Source of the DNA: Candidatus Altarchaeota archaeon
GTDB taxonomy: Archaea > SpSt-1190
DNA: 8,004 nucleotides
Direction of reading: 5' to 3'
NCBI GenBank assembly: GCA_018221005.1
Contig: JAAOXW010000024.1
Span: 1 to 8,004 of the forward strand
The position numbers were made by a program, and so were the translations under genes. Positions 1 to 5,333 of this stretch are shown in pieces. Under the pieces are notes generated by a model that made no database searches, had not been told where the DNA came from, and saw only the letters and a list, made by a program, of their open reading frames with translations. The first letter of the stretch is position 1. Every line of letters starts with the position of its first letter.

Positions 1-290
1 AACAGGATTGAAAACGGATACAAAACTAAGCCCGCATCATTATACCCCCTCTCAAAGAAATGACGTTTTACCATTTCACCCGTGAGGACAATAAATACGA
101 TGGAAGGGACAATTGCCGCCCACAATTCTGCCTTCAGTACAACGGGAATTATTACTGCATTTCCAACCAACATATGCAGTATTTTTCTGGCACTATATTT
201 ATCGCAAAATTTTTCAAGAATCTTCCAAACCAGAAGAGCAAGTGCAACATATGTGAAACTAAAGAGCAGTGTTGCCAGATTATTCTCCAC
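1..290 (-). CDS. Dolichol/phytol kinase-like membrane protein, 5' part only
   Basis: This is the first 96 codons of a gene that runs off the left edge of the window. The translation is hydrophobic, with helices at about residues 5-25, 41-52 and 56-70. It carries RKILH at residues 35-39 followed by a glycine, which resembles the RKxxH-xxG signature of the SEC59/VTE5-type polyprenol kinases and related CTP-dependent cytidylyltransferases. A later DAGLVLYPFSI stretch (85-95) resembles the conserved 'YGTVxYPxS' segment of that family. Such enzymes use CTP to phosphorylate or activate a membrane isoprenoid or lipid. I chose GTG at 290 because an in-frame TAG lies three codons upstream and a box A sits about 25 bp before it. 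The neighbouring GT-C-like gene fits a lipid-linked glycan role (inference). The catalytic C-terminal part is not visible, so the exact substrate is unknown. Confidence 0.72.
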   Translation of the reverse strand, partial: MENNLATLLFSFTYVALALLVWKILEKFCDKYSARKILHMLVGNAVIIPVVLKAELWAAIVPSIVFIVLTGEMVKRHFFERGYNDAGLVLYPFSIL

Positions 291-323
291 GCAAGCCTAA
301 GTTAGGTAGGATATTAAGCTTGC
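291..323. repeat. Imperfect inverted repeat covering a promoter
   Basis: GCAAGCCTAA at 291-300 and TTAAGCTTGC at 314-323 are inverted copies matching at 9 of 10 positions, with a 13-nt spacer. A second small palindrome, CCTAAGTTAGG (296-306), lies inside. The whole dyad fills the gap between the GT-C-like gene and GTG 290 and contains the box A. It could be an operator, or a hairpin at the end of the upstream transcript. Confidence 0.55.
311..318 (-). promoter_or_regulatory. Box A (TATA-like) for the kinase-like gene
   Basis: CTTAATAT on the minus strand, centred 24.5 bp before GTG 290. This matches the box A to start-codon spacing of the other genes in the window and implies a leaderless mRNA starting at or next to the GTG. 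Confidence 0.55.
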
Positions 324-328
324 GGGTT

Positions 329-1702
329 CTAGTTGTGAGTTAGAACGAAGAGAAACAGCTCATTTTCTATATGTCCGATGTAGGTTGTGTTTTTCCAGAA
401 GGAGGCGTTTCTACTTTGAAATTCAAGGTACTGTCCAGGTGGGTATGGGAAGTCATCCATAATAAACACTGCTTCTGCTTTTCCCTCAAAAATGAAGGGA
501 AAGTAGGAAACCAAAGGCAAAGAGTTGTTATTAGAAATGTGAACCAAGTCATCTAGGTGTTTTTCTGCCACAACTCGAGTTTCATAACTCCAACTTTCAG
601 AGAAATCCAAGTTTATGAGGGGAACTATCGCAAGAATCAATAGTAATTTATGGAATTTCTGATTTTTGAGGCCCTCATAAAAGGCAGGCAAGCTTGCAAA
701 CGCCCACCCCAAAATATATCTGTCAACTCCAATTCCCGTCCCAAATATCCTATATGGGTGTGTGGTATATGCGAAAATAGAAAACAGCGGTAAAATTGCA
801 AGACCAATTTTTCGTTTCTTAAACAGAGCAATACTACCAATAACAACTAAGGCAGAAAACAAAATATTGAAACTCATTATGTTAAAAATAAATTTGAAAC
901 CGGGACCTAAGTTAGACAACATTTGACTTCTTACGCCCCAGTTTAGAGTCCATTCTGTTATGAATTCTGTACCCTTCATATATTCCACGACCTTTAGCAG
1001 AAGATTCACTCCAAAGAAGGCAGCAAGTTTTGGTCGTTTTATTAGGTCCTTTAACAGGGGTGCCCCCATTATGAAAAGGTAAATGAAAGTTTCAGGCCTA
1101 ATGTGGATTAAATAGGCGGCTATCGAGACCGCTTCCCATATTCTCTTTCGAAGTGAAAAATAAAGAAAGACAACCCCCAAACTCAGGGAGAGTATGTCTA
1201 GATTTGGGGTGGAGGCAAGAACTATCATTTGGGGGAAAATAATCAAAGGTAAATACATCCACGACTTTTGTTTATTGGTTAGCTGTTCTATAGTGAGATA
1301 CCCAAAAAAGAAAAAAAGAAAAATTAGTATGGCGTTGAGTAGGGTTATTCCAAAAATTCCCAAACCAATGAACTTTGAAAGGAGTATGTGATATGCGGAT
1401 GTCCATGATGCAAAAGACATCAAGTTGCAACCCTCCCCGTACCAAAGACAATGTGAATTTGCAACAGGATTTTTGGCGAGTTCGAGTGCAAGACTTTCGT
1501 GTACAAACGAGTTGCTGAAGTATTTTGGCCCTAGCGGCAATAATATGATTAGTGGGATTATCCCAAGGAACAGAAGTAATTTTTTGTTTTCCCTCATCCG
1601 TTCGAAAAGTTCCTTCGCTACAAAATAAATAACAAGGGACAAATCCAACCACAGGAGCAGAAGATTGAAGTTCCAATACAGTGGGCTTGTTTTGAAATCC
1701 AC
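329..1702 (-). CDS. Polytopic membrane protein, GT-C glycosyltransferase-like
   Basis: A 457-residue integral membrane protein with about ten hydrophobic helices (roughly 11-30, 41-58, 107-135, 149-165, 168-185, 190-213, 272-294, 299-312, 326-343, 352-364) and a mostly polar C-terminal domain from about 365. The layout resembles GT-C glycosyltransferases of the PMT/ArnT/DUF2029 kind. After the second helix there is an extracytoplasmic loop with HES (68-70) and a WTSAYHILL segment leading into the next helix. RPE (202-204) follows a short hydrophobic run, and DRY (327-329) precedes a late helix. These enzymes move a sugar from a polyprenyl-phosphate donor on the outer face of the membrane. I do not see a clear DxD or ExD in the first loop, so activity is unproven. 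The start is GTG at 1702, supported by a box A 25.5 bp upstream. It is followed after 38 nt by the kinase-like gene on the same strand. Confidence 0.68.
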   Translation of the reverse strand: MDFKTSPLYWNFNLLLLWLDLSLVIYFVAKELFERMRENKKLLLFLGIIPLIILLPLGPKYFSNSFVHESLALELAKNPVANSHCLWYGEGCNLMSFASWTSAYHILLSKFIGLGIFGITLLNAILIFLFFFFGYLTIEQLTNKQKSWMYLPLIIFPQMIVLASTPNLDILSLSLGVVFLYFSLRKRIWEAVSIAAYLIHIRPETFIYLFIMGAPLLKDLIKRPKLAAFFGVNLLLKVVEYMKGTEFITEWTLNWGVRSQMLSNLGPGFKFIFNIMSFNILFSALVVIGSIALFKKRKIGLAILPLFSIFAYTTHPYRIFGTGIGVDRYILGWAFASLPAFYEGLKNQKFHKLLLILAIVPLINLDFSESWSYETRVVAEKHLDDLVHISNNNSLPLVSYFPFIFEGKAEAVFIMDDFPYPPGQYLEFQSRNASFWKNTTYIGHIENELFLFVLTHN

Positions 1703-1716
1703 AACAAGTTTTGTTT

Positions 1717-1735
1717 GAGCTTTTTTTAAAAGCTC
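1717..1735. repeat. Perfect 8-bp inverted repeat between tRNA and GT-C-like gene
   Basis: GAGCTTTT (1717-1724) and AAAAGCTC (1728-1735) are exact inverted copies with a TTT spacer. The dyad begins one base past the tRNA discriminator base and contains the box A of the next gene. It may act as an operator or affect tRNA 3' end formation. No T-run follows it on the minus strand, so I do not call it a terminator. Confidence 0.6.
1724..1731 (-). promoter_or_regulatory. Box A for the GT-C-like gene
   Basis: TTTTAAAA on the minus strand, centred 25.5 bp upstream of GTG 1702. It supports that GTG as a leaderless start. It lies in the short gap after the tRNA gene, so the downstream gene can be transcribed independently of the tRNA. 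Confidence 0.55.
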
Positions 1736-1736
1736 G

Positions 1737-1809
1737 TGGCGAGGGCGGGATTTGAACCCGCGACCTCCAGATTATGAGTCTGGCGCTCTACCAACTGAGC
1801 TACCCTGCC
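1737..1809 (-). tRNA. tRNA-Met (anticodon CAT), probably elongator
   Basis: A complete 73-nt cloverleaf. The D arm is GCTC/GAGC. The anticodon stem is CCAGA/TCTGG around loop CTCATAA, with CAT at 1776-1774. The variable loop is AGGTC, the T arm is GCGGG-TTCAAAT-CCCGC, and the discriminator base is A at 1737. CCA is not encoded. The anticodon stem lacks the three G:C pairs of initiators and resembles elongator tRNA-Met; a tRNA-Ile with modified CAT is less likely but not excluded. The oddity is the acceptor stem. The canonical 5' strand GGCAGGG (1809-1803) pairs with CCTCGCC (1744-1738) with an A4-C69 mismatch and a G5-U68 wobble. GGCGAGG at 1826-1820, 17 nt further upstream, would pair perfectly. 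The true mature 5' end is therefore uncertain. Confidence 0.93.
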
Positions 1810-1826
1810 TACGGAGGTACCTCGCC
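1793..1826 (-). repeat. 17-nt tandem imperfect duplication of the tRNA 5' end
   Basis: GGCGAGGTACCTCCGTA (1826-1810) is followed directly by GGCAGGGTAGCTCAGTT (1809-1793); 12 of 17 positions are identical. The second copy is the canonical tRNA start through the D arm. The first copy is outside the canonical tRNA, yet its first 7 nt are the exact complement of the 3' acceptor strand. It also contains the 10-bp palindrome GAGGTACCTC (1814-1823). Confidence 0.75.
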
Positions 1827-1848
1827 AATAATCCAACCATTTCAAACA

Positions 1849-1855
1849 TTAAAAA
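1849..1855 (-). promoter_or_regulatory. Box A for the tRNA gene
   Basis: TTTTTAA on the minus strand, preceded by GGAAACCC, whose GGAAAC may serve as a TFB-recognition element. Its centre is 26 bp from G1826, the first base of the upstream acceptor copy, and 43 bp from the canonical tRNA start. By the spacing seen elsewhere in this window, transcription should begin at about 1826-1827. Confidence 0.55.
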
Positions 1856-1866
1856 GGGTTTCCAAA

Positions 1867-2265
1867 TCAAACCATGAGCAGAAAGGCCCCAATCAAAACC
1901 AGAACAGCACCCACTAATTTAGACGCAGTTAGACTCTCCCCCAAGAAAATTGAAGCCAGTGAAAAGAGAACAACTCCACCTACGCCGGCAACAATGGTAT
2001 AGGCATATCCGGGATTTGGCGCAAGTTTCAGGGCATAAAAAATGAGCATATTCGCCACTAGTGATAGAACCCCTACGAGTGCGAACGCACCGATAGTCAT
2101 CAAGCTAAGATTTTCTTTCATTGCGAAGGGTAATAAAATTATACCTGCCGTCAGAAACTGGATTGATAAATATGGAATTGGTCCTGTCTTGACAATTTTA
2201 GGAAAGTAATTCAATATGCCAATTCCAATTGCACCCAGAATTGATATCAGAATCCATGAGACCAT
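1867..2265 (-). CDS. Half-size EamA/DMT-family membrane transporter
   Basis: A small, very hydrophobic protein (132 residues from the ATG). It has four helices at about 2-18, 30-45, 55-75 and 83-107, and a last hydrophobic stretch near the C-terminus. The C-terminal GESLTASKLVGAVLVLIG stretch is typical of the drug/metabolite transporter superfamily, where the motif precedes the last helix of an EamA repeat. Full EamA proteins carry two such repeats in about 300 residues. This one has a single unit, so it would act as a dimer, as small multidrug-resistance-type proteins do; the substrate is unknown. The reading frame extends to TTG 2271, but I prefer ATG 2265 because a box A lies 25.5 bp before it. 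The gene is divergent from the DRG-like gene, across a 63-bp shared promoter region. Confidence 0.82.
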   Translation of the reverse strand: MVSWILISILGAIGIGILNYFPKIVKTGPIPYLSIQFLTAGIILLPFAMKENLSLMTIGAFALVGVLSLVANMLIFYALKLAPNPGYAYTIVAGVGGVVLFSLASIFLGESLTASKLVGAVLVLIGAFLLMV

Positions 2266-2285
2266 ACCCAAACAATAACTCCCCC

Positions 2286-2295
2286 TTATTTATCT
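2286..2295 (-). promoter_or_regulatory. Box A for the EamA-like gene
   Basis: AGATAAATAA on the minus strand, centred 25.5 bp before ATG 2265. This decides the start in favour of the ATG over the TTG two codons upstream. Confidence 0.55.
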
Positions 2296-2299
2296 CTTG

Positions 2300-2307
2300 T
2301 TTTTTAA
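2300..2307 (+). promoter_or_regulatory. Box A for the DRG-like gene
   Basis: TTTTTTAA on the plus strand, centred 25.5 bp before GTG 2329. It lies only a few base pairs from the opposing box A of the EamA-like gene, so the two divergent promoters may compete for general factors. Confidence 0.5.
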
Positions 2308-2328
2308 GCAGCGTTTGTCATCCTTACT

Positions 2329-3093
2329 GTGCCTGCCAATCTCACTCTTGAATTTGGAAAAAAATATGAAGAATACAAATCAGCTACTAGTCCGGCTCAG
2401 AAGACAAGACTACTCAAAGAATTAATTTCTGTTGCACCAAAGCACAAAGGCACTGAAAAACTGCTTGGCCGTCTAAAAAAGTCACTGTCCAAACTTGAAA
2501 GCAAAATTGAAGCTGAGAGGAAGGCTAAAAAGTCAGGGGGGCAAAGGGGCATCAAGAAGGTGGCCCCTATGATTGCTTTAGTTGGCCCCGAAAATTCAGG
2601 CAAGACTACCATTTTTAAAGCACTGACTGGGGAAGGCAAACCTCGACGATATCCCAATTCAACACAGAAGCCGGAAACTGCAATCGCCCACTACAAAAAA
2701 GCAAAACTACAAATTGTGGACACTCCAAGTTTTGATAGTAGTTATGGACACAATGCAGATGTAGTTGTTGTGTGTGGTGGCAATCGTTCACTTGGAAAAG
2801 CCTTCAAGCGACAACGTGTAATTTTTGCGGAAGACTCTGACTCCCCTGAAAAATTAATTAAGGCTGCATGGGCTTCACTAGGACTCCTTCGTGTATTCAC
2901 ACCCGACGGCAAATATCCAATGTTGTCTAAAAAAGGTTCAACTGTTTCTGATGTGGCCGAAAAAATTCACAAATCCTTTGTAACTAATTTTGAGTGGGCC
3001 AAAATAAAGCGCGGTAGGAGAACAATTCGAGTTGGTCTTGACTTCATCGTAAAAGATGGAGACTTGCTAATCTTGAGAAGCAGGATTGGATAA
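2329..3093 (+). CDS. Shortened DRG/Obg-like P-loop protein with C-terminal TGS domain
   Basis: A 254-residue protein with the plan of the DRG GTPases, which assist ribosomes in archaea and eukaryotes. A helical basic N-terminus includes PKHKGTEKLLGRLKKSL (37-53), the equivalent of the DRG 'PKNKATEHHIGRLKAKL' segment. A P-loop GPENSGKT (86-93) and a possible switch Thr (112) follow. Next is a G3-like DTPS (131-134, where DxxG is usual), and then a TGS domain at about 187-249 (RVFTPDGK ... VKDGDLLIL). DRG proteins are usually about 365 residues; this one lacks roughly 110 between G3 and TGS, and I find no NKxD guanine-specificity motif. It may bind nucleotide without GTP specificity, or act as a paralogue. 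The start is GTG 2329, chosen for the box A 25.5 bp upstream. It converges on the membrane-protein gene, with 6 nt between their stop codons. Confidence 0.8.
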   Translation: MPANLTLEFGKKYEEYKSATSPAQKTRLLKELISVAPKHKGTEKLLGRLKKSLSKLESKIEAERKAKKSGGQRGIKKVAPMIALVGPENSGKTTIFKALTGEGKPRRYPNSTQKPETAIAHYKKAKLQIVDTPSFDSSYGHNADVVVVCGGNRSLGKAFKRQRVIFAEDSDSPEKLIKAAWASLGLLRVFTPDGKYPMLSKKGSTVSDVAEKIHKSFVTNFEWAKIKRGRRTIRVGLDFIVKDGDLLILRSRIG

Positions 3094-3099
3094 TTTAAT

Positions 3100-3675
3100 T
3101 TATGGACTCAAAATATAACTCGGAATTTCTTCCATGGCTTCCCATTCTTCAATTCTACCTTTTTGGTTTATGACAACTCGATAATATTTTTCTTTTTCGT
3201 CCTTGAGATAAACTGCCCATCTTTTGAATTCTTTCTTACTCGCAATTAGCTTAGTATTCCTTCCGCCAACTTCTTTTATGTGTCGCTTAGCAATGTCTTC
3301 TGCCTCATCAACAGTAAGGGCGGACCTAATCCTCTCAATATATCTCCTCTTCTCTGCTTCAATCTCAAGGCCCTTTTCTTTAAGGCCGGTTTTTTTGAAC
3401 TCCCCAATAATTATGAACATAATTCCCAATACTGCGACGCCCACTCCCACCCTAATGTAGAGGGGCAAGTACGGCTCAAACATTGAGAGAAACGCGACTT
3501 TCTGGGAGAAATATGCCAATAGAAGTAGAAGCGCACCCACTACCGTAAAAACAATTCCAGCTCCAATTACGCCTCTTTGTTTTATCCACCGGCCCCCCTT
3601 CCTCAACCTTATACTCAAATAGAATGCAAGGAATAGGCCAAAAATTACAAACAGTACGGTTTCCAGAGCAACCAC
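3100..3675 (-). CDS. Membrane protein with three helices and PepSY-like C-terminal domain, function unknown
   Basis: A 191-residue protein I do not recognise by name. Hydrophobic helices lie at about 3-22, 35-55 and 72-92, followed by a charged soluble domain (93-191). Within it, TVDEAEDIAKRHI (121-133), then WAVYLKDEKEKYYRVVINQKG (about 153-173) and IEEWEAM resemble a PepSY-type fold (helix plus strands with 'W-x-V ... y-x-V-x-I'). That resemblance is by eye and tentative. The start is GTG 3675, four nt after the pyrG stop codon. A second in-frame valine codon follows directly. There is no ribosome binding site, but a strong box A inside the end of pyrG, 25.5 bp upstream, suggests its own leaderless transcript as well as possible read-through from pyrG. 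Confidence 0.75.
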   Translation of the reverse strand: MVALETVLFVIFGLFLAFYLSIRLRKGGRWIKQRGVIGAGIVFTVVGALLLLLAYFSQKVAFLSMFEPYLPLYIRVGVGVAVLGIMFIIIGEFKKTGLKEKGLEIEAEKRRYIERIRSALTVDEAEDIAKRHIKEVGGRNTKLIASKKEFKRWAVYLKDEKEKYYRVVINQKGRIEEWEAMEEIPSYILSP

Positions 3676-3679
3676 GTTA

Positions 3680-5260
3680 TTATCTGTCTTTAATTGAATT
3701 TAAACCTATGTTTTTCACCGCTTCTAACATATTGACAAAGAGCGGATGAGGTGCGTTGGGTCTGCTTTGGAATTCTGGATGAAACTGAACCCCGATGAAA
3801 TACTGGTCTGGGATTTCCAGTGTTTCTACTGTTCCGTCTTCCGGACATACACTACTAAAGACCAGTCCTGCATCGGTCAACTTATCGACATATCTTGGAT
3901 TTAAGCCATATCTATGTCTGTGACGCTCATAAACGGTATCCTCCCCATATATTTTCTGTATCTCTGTCCCTTGTCGAAATACCACTTTTTTATCCCCCAA
4001 CCTCATGGTGCCCCCCATTATGTTGTGGCCCGCTTCCCAGTGGGGGATTATTACGGAGTCTTTTGTTTCTTCGGACATTTCCGTGCTGTTAGCTCCTCGC
4101 AAGCCCACCACATTTCTTGCAAATTCCACCACCGCAAGTTGGAAACCAAGACAAAGACCCAACCAAGGTATTTTGTTTTCACGTACATATCTAATCGCAG
4201 CAATCTTACCTTCACATCCTCGCGTCCCAAAACCTCCCGGGGTAATCATACAATCTATTTCACTTAAAGTAGAAGGATTTTTTTCCACCACTTCACTGTC
4301 TATCCAAATTAACTCAGGATTCACTCCGGACTCCACACCCGCATGAGCCAAAGCTTCCTGTATACTCAAATATGTGTCTCCCCTCGCATATTTACCTACA
4401 ATTCCAACCTTGACCTTCGGACCCTTTCCGTACATAGTTGTGAACTGTTTCCACCCACCAAGATCGGGTTCACGTACATCGAGTTTAAGTTTGGTTTGTA
4501 TAATTTTGTGAATTTGTTCTTCGTACAAAAGTAAGGGGAGAGTATATACATTATCCAAATTGTGGTCACTTATTACTTCTTCAGGCTTCACACTACAGAA
4601 CATACTAATTTTCCGCTTAGTTGAATCACGCAATTTATCCTTACATCTACCTACCATAATGTCCGGCATTAGACCTGCTCGCCTCATTTCAATGAAACTG
4701 TGCTGTGTTGGCTTGGTTTTTTGATCAATCCCCTGAACAGGTAAAAAAGTGAGGTGAATATTTATCAAAGCCCCCTCCCCCCTTAACTGTCGTATTGCTT
4801 CAAGAAATACGAGACCCTCTATGTCCCCTACCGTCCCCCCAAGCTCAATTATTGAGATGTCCGCGCCCTTTGAATTATCCCTGATTCGTCGTTTGATTTC
4901 ATCTGTTACGTGAGGAATTAATTGAATAGTTTTACCAAGATAATTTCCCTTTCTCTCATTTCGGATAACTTTGTCAAAAACAATCCCCGTTGTTATGTTG
5001 TGACTTCGTTTTGCATCAATGTCTACAAACCTTTCATAGTGCCCAAAATCCAAATCTACTTCCCCTCCGTCCCTGAGGACAAAAACTTCCCCGTGTTCGA
5101 AAGGACTCATAGTTCCCGCATCAAAATTAAGATATGGATCAATTTTAGTTAAAGCGACAGTGTACCCACAGGCCTTCAACAATCTTCCAATACTGGCAGA
5201 AAGGAGTCCCTTACCGAGGCCACTCATCACACCCCCTGTGATTACAATATACTTGGGCAT
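3680..5260 (-). CDS. pyrG: CTP synthase
   Basis: Makes CTP from UTP, using ATP and ammonia from glutamine, in the cytoplasm. The 526-residue length is normal for the family, and both domains are present. The N-terminal synthetase domain (about 1-265) has the nucleotide-binding GGVMSGLGKG (9-18), KIDPYLNFDAGTMSP (39-53), HGEVFVLRDGGEVDLDFGHYERF (56-78 region), GTVGDIE (142-148) and TKPTQHS (182-188). The C-terminal class I glutamine amidotransferase domain has PGGFG (341-345), nucleophile Cys370 in GLCLGFQ, and the His494/Glu496 pair in FHPEF. No key residue is missing. The ATG start at 5260 is the family start (MPKYIVITGG). A box A 24.5 bp upstream suggests it can be transcribed apart from the glyA-thyX pair, which ends 73 nt before it on the same strand. 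Confidence 0.98.
   Translation of the reverse strand: MPKYIVITGGVMSGLGKGLLSASIGRLLKACGYTVALTKIDPYLNFDAGTMSPFEHGEVFVLRDGGEVDLDFGHYERFVDIDAKRSHNITTGIVFDKVIRNERKGNYLGKTIQLIPHVTDEIKRRIRDNSKGADISIIELGGTVGDIEGLVFLEAIRQLRGEGALINIHLTFLPVQGIDQKTKPTQHSFIEMRRAGLMPDIMVGRCKDKLRDSTKRKISMFCSVKPEEVISDHNLDNVYTLPLLLYEEQIHKIIQTKLKLDVREPDLGGWKQFTTMYGKGPKVKVGIVGKYARGDTYLSIQEALAHAGVESGVNPELIWIDSEVVEKNPSTLSEIDCMITPGGFGTRGCEGKIAAIRYVRENKIPWLGLCLGFQLAVVEFARNVVGLRGANSTEMSEETKDSVIIPHWEAGHNIMGGTMRLGDKKVVFRQGTEIQKIYGEDTVYERHRHRYGLNPRYVDKLTDAGLVFSSVCPEDGTVETLEIPDQYFIGVQFHPEFQSRPNAPHPLFVNMLEAVKNIGLNSIKDR
3697..3704 (-). promoter_or_regulatory. Box A inside the end of pyrG
   Basis: TTTAAATT on the minus strand, centred 25.5 bp before GTG 3675 and lying within the last codons of pyrG. 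It is the closest match to the archaeal consensus in the window. Confidence 0.5.
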
Positions 5261-5280
5261 TCACCATTTAGACGGGTCCG

Positions 5281-5288
5281 CTTTTAGA
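5281..5288 (-). promoter_or_regulatory. Box A for pyrG
   Basis: TCTAAAAG on the minus strand, centred 24.5 bp before ATG 5260, in the 73-nt gap after the ThyX-like gene. AGCAAAAC just upstream may be the TFB-recognition element. No ribosome binding site at a usual distance is seen. Confidence 0.5.
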
Positions 5289-5333
5289 GTTTTGCTCCTA
5301 CCTCTTGTAGGCAACACAACTGTAGTGCTGGCC

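Noticed and set aside
60..305. Plus-strand open frames of 81 and 72 codons
   Set aside because: They are antisense to the minus-strand kinase-like frame, which is open to the edge, hydrophobic, and carries a family motif and a promoter.
1272..1676. Minus-strand open frame of 134 codons
   Set aside because: Out-of-frame shadow of the GT-C-like gene, with a translation rich in Cys, Arg and Thr and no domain.
1717..1735. Intrinsic terminator for the tRNA
   Set aside because: The hairpin is clear, but no T-run follows it on the minus strand and it coincides with the next gene's box A.
1803..1826. Standard bulge-helix-bulge intron in the tRNA
   Set aside because: TACC/GGTA and GAG/CTC pairings exist, but not as two 3-nt bulges around a 4-bp helix, so I do not call an intron feature.
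2266..2271. TTG start for the EamA-like gene
   Set aside because: ATG 2265 is two codons in and fits the box A spacing; TTG adds nothing recognisable.
3914..4346. Plus-strand open frames of 113-117 codons
   Set aside because: They lie wholly opposite pyrG, with low-complexity composition and no recognisable domain.
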